Shown here piece after piece: positions 8,278-15,461 of a stretch of 59,108 nt of DNA. Position 1 is the stretch's first letter. Each line of letters opens with the position of its first letter. The DNA comes from Verrucomicrobiota bacterium (GTDB taxonomy: Bacteria; Verrucomicrobiota; Verrucomicrobiia; Limisphaerales; JAEYXS01): positions 1 through 59,108 of the forward strand of contig JAEYXS010000073.1 in the NCBI GenBank assembly GCA_023431185.1. The letters run 5' to 3'. Below the pieces are notes generated by a model that had not been told where the DNA came from, did no database searches, and saw only the letters and a program-made list of their open reading frames with translations. A program made the translations under genes and the position numbers.

Positions 8278-8918
8278 GGCAGGCTGTGGCCGGTGATGGT
8301 GCAGCAGGGCGGGTTCGACACTTGCGTGTAGGAGTACTTCCCGCCGAGCGGGCAGATGTAAAATTGGCCGCCTTTTAGGTAACTGACAGCCTCGTAAGGT
8401 TTCACCAGATTGCCATCATTCATCTTATTGTCCAAGGCCCATTGCTGCGCCGCACCATCCAGTTGTTTAAGATATGCGATGCAAGTGTTGCGTGGTGCGG
8501 ATATGGAACGTCTTCCCAGAACGCTGCGGATAAATTCACTAACCGGATTTTCCTTTGGATAGACCGCTATGTTGGCCGCCTGACCGTGTATAGCACAGGT
8601 TGAGGCTAGTGCTAACGTGCCGAGCTGATACGTGCCGCGATTCGGGCAGGAGGGCAAAGTTCCCTCCCTTAAATAAGAGGAGATTTCTTGGACGGTTGGC
8701 TTGTTGGTCGTGCTGTATCCGTTGGATGTGGCCCAGCGCGTGATGGCGTGATCAATCAGAAACAAGTTGGTCTGGCAGGCGGAGGATTGGGCTGGGACAG
8801 GCGGGATCGATTTGGCCTGTAACATCTTGGTTGCAGAGTAAATCAAGCACGCTAGCAGGACTAGACCAAGAAGAATGGCCTGTTCACGGCGGGTGAAGGA
8901 TGGGTTTTGTTTATTCAT
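8274..8918 (-). CDS. Single-pass membrane protein with duplicated pseudopilin-like module
   Basis: A 214-residue protein with an N-terminal membrane helix (about residues 12-32, REQAILLGLVLLACLIYSA) and two similar modules. Module 1 (about 45-115) contains CQTNLFLIDHAITRWA, then LREGTLPSCPNRGTYQLG and a final C.IHG. Module 2 (about 140-210) contains CIAYLKQLDGAAQQWA, then LKGGQFYICPLGGKYSYT and C.ITGH. Such a C...A..WA...CP.GG.Y...C unit is typical of verrucomicrobial pseudopilin-like competence or secretion proteins, normally present once behind an FTL.E cleavage site; that site is missing here. The start is ATG 8918; the longer frame begins with unlikely residues. It is convergent with the ClpX-like gene. 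Function unknown, perhaps envelope or secretion. Confidence 0.65.
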   Translation of the reverse strand: MNKQNPSFTRREQAILLGLVLLACLIYSATKMLQAKSIPPVPAQSSACQTNLFLIDHAITRWATSNGYSTTNKPTVQEISSYLREGTLPSCPNRGTYQLGTLALASTCAIHGQAANIAVYPKENPVSEFIRSVLGRRSISAPRNTCIAYLKQLDGAAQQWALDNKMNDGNLVKPYEAVSYLKGGQFYICPLGGKYSYTQVSNPPCCTITGHSLP

Positions 8919-9081
8919 GGCGGTAAATCTGCAAATGTCTGAAACCGGTCCAACAGGAGGATAAGAGCGGGTCACAAAGCATAATGGCCTTTGGAAGTTG
9001 CTTGCCTCCTTGAGCCGTTACCGCAACAGCTCAATAGAACTAACACCGGTAAGCGTATCCAGTTGTAGGATTTAGAAAAGA

Positions 9082-9113
9082 AAAAATCCGATGCCTGTAA
9101 GCACCGGATTTTT
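9082..9113 (-). terminator. Terminator hairpin of the Lrp/AsnC-type gene
   Basis: AAAAATCCG (9082-9090) pairs with CGGATTTTT (9105-9113); TGC/GCA extends the stem after one mismatch, with the loop CTGTAA. The flanking A and T runs allow termination in both directions. It lies 32 bases past the end of the minus-strand gene at 9145-10275. Confidence 0.8.
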
Positions 9114-9144
9114 AAAGCTAAGAGAGTGGCGTTGGAAGAATACG

Positions 9145-10275
9145 TTACGCGCGCATCTCGTCGGGGTTGATGCCGTTAGCTACACACCATTTGCGGTAGG
9201 CGAAGGGGGAAATCTCGCTGGGCTTGATCTCGCTGCGGCCGCCCCAGAATACGTTCGTGTAGAGCACGGGAATGCCGATGCTTTCCAGGTGCGCATCGAT
9301 GGCAGCCTTGTGGGCGAGCACGAGTTTCTTGTCCGTGCCGTGGGCCACGCCCATGACGTTCACGTTCTTGAACTCGGGACCACCTTCGCGCCAGTAGGCG
9401 TGGGTCATGATGTGGTGGCGGCCGACTTCGCTGCCGGCATCGAGTTCGCGACCGGGCGGCACGGCCCAATGGAAAAGGGCGTTGTAACGCGTGACCTGTT
9501 CGCCGGTGCCCAGTGTCTTCACGTGCTCAAGGAACGTGGAGAAGCGACCGATAACCTTCCTTTGGTTCAGGTCTTCAGCGACCCGATAGAATTCATCCAA
9601 GGGCACGCCCGCTTCTTCGGCGCGAGCATCCCAGAGATTAGGGACGAGTTCAGCGGGTTCAAATTCCCGCTTGAGAGCTTCGAGGATGCGCCATTCCAGA
9701 TCACTCAAGGTGACGATGGCAACTTCCGTGGCCTCGGCACGCACGTCGGCTTTGCTGCCGGGTTCCATGCCGCGACGACGCACATGACCGACACCAAGGG
9801 CGAAGAGGCGCTTGGCGGGCATGACGCGGAAGTGCTGGCCGCCGATCTTCTTGAGCAGCCATTCGCAGTGTTTGTGAATGGAGTAGCCTTGCGGCACTTT
9901 CAGGGTGGTCCAAAGGCGGTAAGAGGAGCCGGTGGTGACGGTATCTGTGGAGCGGGTGACGACGTGGCCGGAGAAGGGGTCTTCCTGGAATAGGTAATCA
10001 AAGGCGGCGTCCAGTTTTTCATTGGGCACTTCCCAGGCGACGAGGGCGCCTTCGGCAAGATTCGTGGCTAGGAGGGTTTGGCGCACGCGGCGGATGGTGC
10101 CAGCCTCAAGCATGGCGCGGATGCGCTCGATGACGAGAGGCAATTCCACGCCGGAAAGACGTGCGATCTCGCCCAGCGGATCGCGCTGAAAGCCCTGAAT
10201 CTGATCTTCCGACACCGCGAGAATCTTCGCGTTGATCGGGTCAGCCACATTAACGGGAACACTGGCAACGGTCAT
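9145..10275 (-). CDS. Tandem Lrp/AsnC-type protein, siroheme-decarboxylase-like (AhbA/AhbB fusion)
   Basis: A 376-residue soluble protein made of two HTH plus AsnC/RAM-like units in tandem. Unit 1 (about 25-185) has a winged-helix segment, then TIRRVRQTLL and ALVAWEVP. Unit 2 (about 190-350) has ILEALKREFEPAELVPNLWD, KVIGRFSTFL and NALFHWAVP, then HHIMTHAYWREGGPEFKNVNVMGVAHG. The arrangement RxxGR..., N..V.W.VP, SH.Y.R......N...M.HG is that of siroheme decarboxylases (AhbA/AhbB, NirD/L/G/H), normally two separate subunits. It may decarboxylate a tetrapyrrole or have become a regulator. Its neighbour across a divergent promoter region is a cobalamin riboswitch operon. No haem d1 or alternative haem pathway gene is visible in the window. 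A plain transcription regulator is the alternative. Confidence 0.7.
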   Translation of the reverse strand: MTVASVPVNVADPINAKILAVSEDQIQGFQRDPLGEIARLSGVELPLVIERIRAMLEAGTIRRVRQTLLATNLAEGALVAWEVPNEKLDAAFDYLFQEDPFSGHVVTRSTDTVTTGSSYRLWTTLKVPQGYSIHKHCEWLLKKIGGQHFRVMPAKRLFALGVGHVRRRGMEPGSKADVRAEATEVAIVTLSDLEWRILEALKREFEPAELVPNLWDARAEEAGVPLDEFYRVAEDLNQRKVIGRFSTFLEHVKTLGTGEQVTRYNALFHWAVPPGRELDAGSEVGRHHIMTHAYWREGGPEFKNVNVMGVAHGTDKKLVLAHKAAIDAHLESIGIPVLYTNVFWGGRSEIKPSEISPFAYRKWCVANGINPDEMRA

Positions 10276-10458
10276 AATACAAAAGTTATGACGCTAGCTT
10301 CGCTCATGAGATTCATCCGGCAAGCCAAATGCTAAGGAAAAGGAGCCGTTTTTTGCAGGAAGGTTTATCGACAGATGAAATTTCGCTACCCACCGGGACG
10401 GCGATTCTGCTTGGCATTTCTGGCCCTGCGGCGTAACACGCTTGCAGCTCTTTGAAAA

Positions 10459-10632
10459 CGCCGGTCTGTGCAAGGCCGGCACTTAAGTGATCAAGTGTCA
10501 GGGAACCCCGTGAGAATCGGGGACGGTTGCGCCACTGTAACAGGCTACAAACTCCCATAGGCCACTGTGCTGTGAAAGCAGTGCGGGAAGGCGGGAGTGA
10601 GGTTTGAAGCCTGAAGTCAGGATATCGATTTG
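10459..10632 (+). ncRNA. Cobalamin (adenosylcobalamin-type) riboswitch
   Basis: The conserved core is readable. GGTCTGTGCAAGGCCGG opens the element, GGGAACCCCGTGAGAATCGG (from 10501) is the GGGAAxxxxGTGaaAxTC core, and GCGCCACTGTAAC (10530-10542) matches the CGCxACTGTAA motif. A paired arm CACTG...CAGTG (10563-10583) follows, and AAGTCAGGATATCG (10615-10628) is the B12-box equivalent. The boundaries are approximate. It precedes a TonB receptor of BtuB type, the usual target, so vitamin B12 should repress the operon to 14.3 kb. The 240 bases to the receptor start are the expression platform. Confidence 0.92.
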
Positions 10633-10836
10633 ATCGCTCTCGTCCGCTTCGCACGTGTGTGTGGAGCACTTCTCCGTCAAAGAGAAGGATGAGGCCAGCC
10701 AGTTCTGCTCGGGCAGAGCTGGATCTGTTGGATGCCTTCATTCTCCATTTTGCGGAGGTGGAGGCTTTTGTTTTTCGGGTTTTTCCCGCCACTCAATGGT
10801 CACTGCTTCCCGCTGGTCTCGCCATAGTCAACAACC

Positions 10837-10855
10837 GCCGCGCGATAAACGCGGC
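10837..10855 (+). promoter_or_regulatory. GC hairpin abutting the btuB start (possible expression platform)
   Basis: GCCGCG (10837-10842) pairs with CGCGGC (10850-10855) around CGATAAA. It ends one base before ATG 10857 and just before GGAAAG (10859-10864), the only purine-rich candidate ribosome site for ATG 10875. It could expose or block translation initiation when the upstream riboswitch refolds. No U tract follows, so control at translation fits better than termination. Confidence 0.4.
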
Positions 10856-10874
10856 TATGGAAAGATCAGTGAAC

Positions 10875-12710
10875 ATGCGTCAGTTAGCCTTGCCGATAGC
10901 CATCGGCCTCACGGCGACCTCAGCGGCCGCCCAAACCACCACCTCAGCCAATACGGAAACGAACCGTTTGCCGGAGGTGGTCGTCACCGCCACCCGCACG
11001 AAGGAAAGCCCGGCGGCGACGGCCAGCTCCGTCACCGTCATCACACGCCAGCAGATCGAGGCGCGGCAAATCCATTCGCTGGGCGATGCCCTGCAGGGTG
11101 TCCCGGGCATGGCCGTAGTGACGGCCGGTACTCCGGGCCAGCAGACTTCGGTATTCTCACGCGGTACGGAGAGCAATCATACCTTGCTCATCGTGGACGG
11201 ACGCCGAGTCACGTCACCTATCAATGGCGGGGCATTCTACGAAAACTTCACGCTGGATAATGTGGAGCGCATCGAAGTCGTCCGTACTCCATCATCCGTT
11301 TTGTATGGAGCGGATGCGATTGGTGGGGTGATCAACGTCATCACGCGCAACGGCAAGGGACTCACCAAGCCGGAGCATGAGGTGTCCTTTGAAGCGGGGT
11401 CGTTCAATACGACGAAGTTCACGGCGGACAGTCGGGGGATGATCGGCAAAGTCAATTACTCGGTGGGGTTGTCACAGCAGAACAAAGACTTCCCGCGCGA
11501 CAATAACAAGTTTCAGCAAACGGCCGTGCGTGGTTCGTTGGGCTATGAACCGGCAGAAGATTGGTATTTCGATCTGAAGGGCAGTTACTTCGTCAGTGAT
11601 GGCGGGGCACCGGGTTCAACGGCATTCCCTGATCCGATCGCGACCTTGGAACGCAACGTGGCGAGCATTTCACCGGGTATCACGTGGAAGGCTTCGGAGA
11701 CGTTTGAATCCAAGGCGTTTTATTCTTACGAGCATCAGAACCAGCGGTATCGCGACCAGTTCGGAACGGACAACAAGCTGAAGCTGGATTCCAACCAGAT
11801 CGAGTGGCAGAGCGACTGGAAGCCGGTGGAGAAGTGGACGCTCACGGGCGGCCTCAATGTGCAGGACCTGACGATCTCACAACACAATGCGGCGAACATC
11901 GAGAACATCCATGCGAACCAAACGGGTGTGGGTGTTTTCGTGCAGAGTCAGTGGAATCCATTGGAACGATTGAAACTGATCAATTCCGGGCGCTATGACC
12001 ATTATAGCGATTATGATGGCTCGTGGTCGTGGAAGCAGGGTGCATCCTATCTGGTGCCGGCGATTGAGACGCTGGTTTTTGCCAACGTCTCGGCGTCTTA
12101 CAGTCCGCCTTCACCGCAGGACCTTTACTTCCCTTTGTTCAGCAATCCGAATCTCGTGCCGGAGAAAGCACGGGGCTGGGAAGCGGGACTGGAGAAATCG
12201 TTCTGGAAGGATCGTATCACGGTATCCGCGACCTACTTCCACAATAAGATTGATAACCTGATCCAGGCGCCGGCACCGTTCTTCATCCCGATCAACGTCT
12301 CGGAAGCGGAGATGGAAGGGGTGGAGACGGGCATCTCGTTCCAGCCTTGCCCGGAGTTCGCCACCAGCTTGAATTACACGTATCTGACGGCGAATGATAC
12401 GGGCAATAACGTGCGTCTGGTGCGGCGTCCGCGGCACTTGATCGGCTGGGACATGACGGTGAAGCCGCTCCAGCAATTGACGCTGAACACCGGATTGCAA
12501 TGGGTGATGCAGCGGGAAGATGTGGCGTTTCCCTCACAGGTGAATGCCGAGGATTATCTCACCATACGCGCCGTGGCGACGTGGCATATCACGGACAGCT
12601 TCGAGCTTTGGGTGCGCGGCGAGAACATCAATGATGACCAGTACGCCGTAGTGAGCAACTTCCCGGCCTTGCGTGCAGCGGCATATGGCGGCGTGCGCCT
12701 GAGGTTCTGA
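10875..12710 (+). CDS. btuB: BtuB-like TonB-dependent outer-membrane receptor
   Basis: A 611-residue receptor, the same length as BtuB (about 610). Signal peptide 1-20 (MRQLALPIAIGLTATSAAAQ), TonB box PEVVVTATR (about 31-39), plug domain at about 45-160 (IVDGRRV..., VLYGADAIGGVINVITR), then a beta-barrel ending in the aromatic terminal strand GGVRLRF. By family and by the riboswitch, it imports cobalamin or a related corrinoid across the outer membrane using TonB energy. ATG 10857 is an alternative start that adds six residues; 10875 gives the cleaner signal peptide and has GGAAAG 10 bases upstream. Two PP-loop genes follow 19 bases later. No BtuCDF genes lie in the window. Confidence 0.9.
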   Translation: MRQLALPIAIGLTATSAAAQTTTSANTETNRLPEVVVTATRTKESPAATASSVTVITRQQIEARQIHSLGDALQGVPGMAVVTAGTPGQQTSVFSRGTESNHTLLIVDGRRVTSPINGGAFYENFTLDNVERIEVVRTPSSVLYGADAIGGVINVITRNGKGLTKPEHEVSFEAGSFNTTKFTADSRGMIGKVNYSVGLSQQNKDFPRDNNKFQQTAVRGSLGYEPAEDWYFDLKGSYFVSDGGAPGSTAFPDPIATLERNVASISPGITWKASETFESKAFYSYEHQNQRYRDQFGTDNKLKLDSNQIEWQSDWKPVEKWTLTGGLNVQDLTISQHNAANIENIHANQTGVGVFVQSQWNPLERLKLINSGRYDHYSDYDGSWSWKQGASYLVPAIETLVFANVSASYSPPSPQDLYFPLFSNPNLVPEKARGWEAGLEKSFWKDRITVSATYFHNKIDNLIQAPAPFFIPINVSEAEMEGVETGISFQPCPEFATSLNYTYLTANDTGNNVRLVRRPRHLIGWDMTVKPLQQLTLNTGLQWVMQREDVAFPSQVNAEDYLTIRAVATWHITDSFELWVRGENINDDQYAVVSNFPALRAAAYGGVRLRF

Positions 12711-12729
12711 TTTGCTCCTGAGGTAATTG

Positions 12730-13413
12730 ATGCCTGAGTCAATTGTCATAGCCTGGAGCGGTGGAAAGGACAGTGCGCTTGCACTGCATGCCATCCGCCG
12801 CTCCAGTGCGTTTCAGGTGGCGGCGCTGGTCACCACGTTTCACCACGGGCGCGAGCGGAATGCGATGCATGGTATTCATCGCGAAATCATTCAAGCGCAG
12901 GCGAAGGCGCTGGGCTTGCCATTGACGGAGATTTGGCTGAATGAAGGTGCGAGCAATGTGGAGTATGAACAAGGCTGGGCGGAGGCGTTGAAGCCTTATC
13001 AAGCGCAAGGCATCCGTCGAGTGGTGTATGGGGATTTGTTTCTCGCGGATATCAAAGCGTATCGGGACAAATTCATGATGCGGCTAGGGATGGAGGCGAT
13101 CTATCCGATTTGGAACCGGGATACCAAGAAGCTGGCGCTGGAATTTATTGAGCAAGGGTTTCGCGCGAAGCTGGTGTGCGTGGACCCGAAGCAGATCGAT
13201 GAGACTTTAGTTGGCAGGGAGTTTGATGCAGAACTGTTGTGGGATTTGCCTACGAGTGCGGACCCGTGTGGAGAGAATGGAGAGTTTCACACGCTGGTTT
13301 ATGCGAGCCCAGATTATGCGGATGGCTCATTGCACGTGACCGAGAGAGAGCGTTACAAGCGGAACGGTTTCGCGTATGTTGATTATCAGCTCGCTGAGGC
13401 GGGCATGATGTGA
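12730..13413 (+). CDS. Dph6-family PP-loop ATPase (diphthine-ammonia-ligase-like), copy 1
   Basis: A 227-residue cytoplasmic protein of the Dph6/COG2102 adenine nucleotide alpha-hydrolase family. PP-loop WSGGKDSALALHAI sits at residues 9-22. Other family marks are VVYGDLFLADIKAYRD (about 100-115), the YPIWNRDT block and the C-terminal CGENGEFHT (about 180). Archaeal and eukaryotic Dph6 amidates diphthine on EF-2, but bacteria do not make diphthamide, so the substrate here must differ. The position behind a cobalamin riboswitch and btuB suggests corrinoid salvage, perhaps an amidation or ATP-dependent activation of a side chain; this is inference. ATG 12730 was chosen over the in-frame TTG 12727. 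The stop overlaps the next ATG (TGATG). Confidence 0.88.
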   Translation: MPESIVIAWSGGKDSALALHAIRRSSAFQVAALVTTFHHGRERNAMHGIHREIIQAQAKALGLPLTEIWLNEGASNVEYEQGWAEALKPYQAQGIRRVVYGDLFLADIKAYRDKFMMRLGMEAIYPIWNRDTKKLALEFIEQGFRAKLVCVDPKQIDETLVGREFDAELLWDLPTSADPCGENGEFHTLVYASPDYADGSLHVTERERYKRNGFAYVDYQLAEAGMM

Positions 13414-14306
13414 TGAGCCAAAACGCTGTGGTATTATGGACGGGGGGAAAGGATTCGGCGCTGGCGCTGTATCTGGCGGTGAAGCGCGGAATCGTTGTTA
13501 AGGAGCTGGTGACGTTTGCGCCACCGGAGGCTGAATTTCTGGCGCATCCTTTATCCGTGATGACGTTGCAGGCGGTGGCGCTGGGGTTCAAGCATCGCAT
13601 CCTGAATATCGAGGCCCCTTACGATGAGGGTTACCGTAAGCAGATGGAGGTCTTGAAGGGGGAAGGCATTGATACGTTGATCACGGGGGATATCGATCAG
13701 GTGGCAGGCCAGCCCAATTTCATCCGCACTTGTGCTGAACCATTGGGACTGCAGGTCTTGACGCCGCTGTGGAAAAAGGGGCGTTGGGATTTGATGGGGG
13801 CGATTCTCGCGGCAGGATTTCAGGTCATCTTTTCCTGTGTGAAACCCGTGGGCCTGACGCCCGAATGGGTAGGGCGGCGCATTGACCGGAGCGCGTTGGA
13901 GGAACTGGCGCAATTGCACACCGATACCGGACTCGATATCTGCGGTGAGCAGGGGGAGTATCACACGTTGGTCCTGGACGGGCCGGGGTTCAACCGGCGT
14001 CTGGAATTGAGTGGCACGGAAGTGTTCAATCGTGGCGATCTGGCGTATCTGAAGATCGGCAATGCGCGGCTGCTTTTGCCGAGCGAAGCTCCGACGGAAG
14101 CGGAATTGAACCTCGCTCTGCCGCGGGAGATGGCGCGGCCTACTAAGACCAAGCGCTGCAGCCAATGTGGCAAACCGTTCTTTTGCGGACCGGGGCAGGG
14201 CGGGGGAGAATGCTGGTGCCAGGGATTGCCGGCGGTCGGACCGATCATGGGGCCAGGGGTGGATTGCATGTGCCCGCAGTGTCTGCGGGAAAAAGCAAAT
14301 GGCTGA
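13413..14306 (+). CDS. Dph6-family PP-loop protein fused to a CWC cysteine-rich domain, copy 2
   Basis: A 297-residue paralogue of the preceding protein. PP-loop VLWTGGKDSALALYLAV sits near residue 7. The core is conserved (TLITGDIDQVAGQPNF, TPLWKK, CGEQGEYHTLVLDGPGF). After about residue 240 a second domain follows with eight cysteines, RCSQCGKPFFCGPGQGGGEC then CWC and CMCPQCL, matching the Cysteine_rich_CWC family, a probable zinc-binding module. Fusion suggests that the CWC part recognises the substrate or partner. The start overlaps the previous stop by one base, giving translational coupling, so the two PP-loop proteins may be made in equal amounts and work together. It is convergent with dapF; a hairpin spans its stop codon. 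Confidence 0.86.
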   Translation: MSQNAVVLWTGGKDSALALYLAVKRGIVVKELVTFAPPEAEFLAHPLSVMTLQAVALGFKHRILNIEAPYDEGYRKQMEVLKGEGIDTLITGDIDQVAGQPNFIRTCAEPLGLQVLTPLWKKGRWDLMGAILAAGFQVIFSCVKPVGLTPEWVGRRIDRSALEELAQLHTDTGLDICGEQGEYHTLVLDGPGFNRRLELSGTEVFNRGDLAYLKIGNARLLLPSEAPTEAELNLALPREMARPTKTKRCSQCGKPFFCGPGQGGGECWCQGLPAVGPIMGPGVDCMCPQCLREKANG

Positions 14307-14334
14307 AGAGACCATTGCTGTCCCTTCAGCCATT
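14298..14334. terminator. Inverted repeat between convergent genes (possible terminator)
   Basis: AATGGCTGAAG (14298-14308) pairs perfectly with CTTCAGCCATT (14324-14334), with a 15-base loop. The left arm includes the stop codon of the second PP-loop gene, and dapF ends 20 bases to the right. There is no T tract, so termination activity is only possible, not shown. Confidence 0.45.
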
Positions 14335-14353
14335 GAAAGCGGATCAATTTTAC

Positions 14354-15163
14354 TTAGACCGTGATCGTCCCTTCGAAAACGAAGTCCGCCGGACCGTTCA
14401 GGGATACATCGGTGAAACCGCCATTGGCTTCTTTGAAGCCCACTTCCAGCATATCGCCACCTTGCACCTGCACCTTAACGGGTGAGGTGAAGCCGTGGAC
14501 CTTCGCCGAGATTATCGCGGCGGCGCTCACGCCGGTACCGCAGGCGAGGGTTTCGCCTTCCACACCACGTTCATAGGTACGTACGCGGATGAAGTTCGGT
14601 CCCTTCAACTGCACAAAATTCACATTGGTTCCGCGCGGTTTGAAATGCTCATGATAACGCACTTCCGAGCCCACCTGGCAGACCATCGCCTGATCGGCAT
14701 CTGGCACGAACAGGATGGCGTGCGGCACGCCGGTGTTCAACGAGTGGATGGCCGAGGCACCCGTCTTCAATGGCACCTGTTCGCCCAGGCGCAAGTCTTT
14801 GGGCGTCGTCAGGTTCACCGTCACACGTTCGCCATGGAACATCGCGCTGATGACACCGGCGACCGTCTCGAAGGTGGTGCGGTCCTTCACACCCGTGAGC
14901 TTCTGGATGTAGCGCGCAAAGCAACGGGCACCATTCCCGCACATCTCGGCATCGCTGCCGTCACTGTTGTAAAATTGCCAGGCCCAGTCCGCCTTGCCCG
15001 AGGTGCAGGGGACCAGCAGCATGATGCCATCCGCACCGATACCGCGCTGGCGATGGCACAACTGCACGACCTGTTCGCGGGTGAGCTTGATATTTCCCGC
15101 CCGGTTATCCAGGAGGATGAAATCATTCCCGGCCCCGTTCATCTTGGTAAAGTTCAACGTCAT
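14354..15163 (-). CDS. dapF: Diaminopimelate epimerase
   Basis: A 269-residue enzyme converting LL- to meso-diaminopimelate for lysine and peptidoglycan. It opens with FTKMNGAGNDFILLDNR. The two catalytic cysteine motifs are present: SDGSDAEMCGNGARCFARY (about residue 75) and ETLACGTGVSAAA (about 220). Length and architecture are normal. ATG 15163 was chosen because MTLNFTKMNGAGND is the family start; a longer frame adds nine unlikely residues. It is a single gene, convergent with the B12 operon. Together with mpl at the left edge it implies meso-DAP peptidoglycan. Confidence 0.96.
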   Translation of the reverse strand: MTLNFTKMNGAGNDFILLDNRAGNIKLTREQVVQLCHRQRGIGADGIMLLVPCTSGKADWAWQFYNSDGSDAEMCGNGARCFARYIQKLTGVKDRTTFETVAGVISAMFHGERVTVNLTTPKDLRLGEQVPLKTGASAIHSLNTGVPHAILFVPDADQAMVCQVGSEVRYHEHFKPRGTNVNFVQLKGPNFIRVRTYERGVEGETLACGTGVSAAAIISAKVHGFTSPVKVQVQGGDMLEVGFKEANGGFTDVSLNGPADFVFEGTITV

Positions 15164-15249
15164 CAGTGCGGGGACACTACTCAATGTCACGGGAAAAACA
15201 AGCCGGTGAGATACGAGTTTTGCTAGGCTGGTTCCCGGTTATTCAGTCC

Positions 15250-15390
15250 ATGCTTTGCCCAAGCTGCGGAAATCCCTCCAAGAGTGTCGCGGATCGGGGT
15301 TGGAGCAGATTACCCGTGCGTTTTGTCCTGAATCTGGTTCCTTACCCGTTTGTAATCAATAGGTTGCCTTGTTTTCATCCAACTCATTAG
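15250..15390 (+). CDS. Possible 46-residue zinc-ribbon-like small protein
   Basis: The small frame encodes MLCPSCGNPSKSVADRG followed by a basic, aromatic segment (LPVRFVLNLVPYPFVINR) and a late C.H..H. The CPSCG knuckle plus C/H tail resembles short verrucomicrobial zinc-ribbon proteins, but the second CxxC is replaced by a CFHPTH tail. There is no strong ribosome site. It lies in the dapF-shc spacer and could be a chance frame or a truncated remnant. Confidence 0.3.
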   Translation: MLCPSCGNPSKSVADRGWSRLPVRFVLNLVPYPFVINRLPCFHPTH

Positions 15391-15461
15391 CCGCCCTGAC
15401 ACTGGCTAAAAAGGGCCATTAATACTTTACAGTCAGGTTACAGCCTACCAAATTACTCCGC

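Noticed and set aside
9091..9993. A 300-residue plus-strand frame over the tandem AsnC-type gene
   Set aside because: The minus-strand gene has clear motifs and its own terminator; the plus frame starts inside that terminator.
12730..14306. The two PP-loop proteins as tRNA-modifying TilS/TtcA-type enzymes
   Set aside because: The C-terminal CGE.GE.HT blocks and overall length match the Dph6 family; the tRNA-binding domains of TilS or ThiI are absent.
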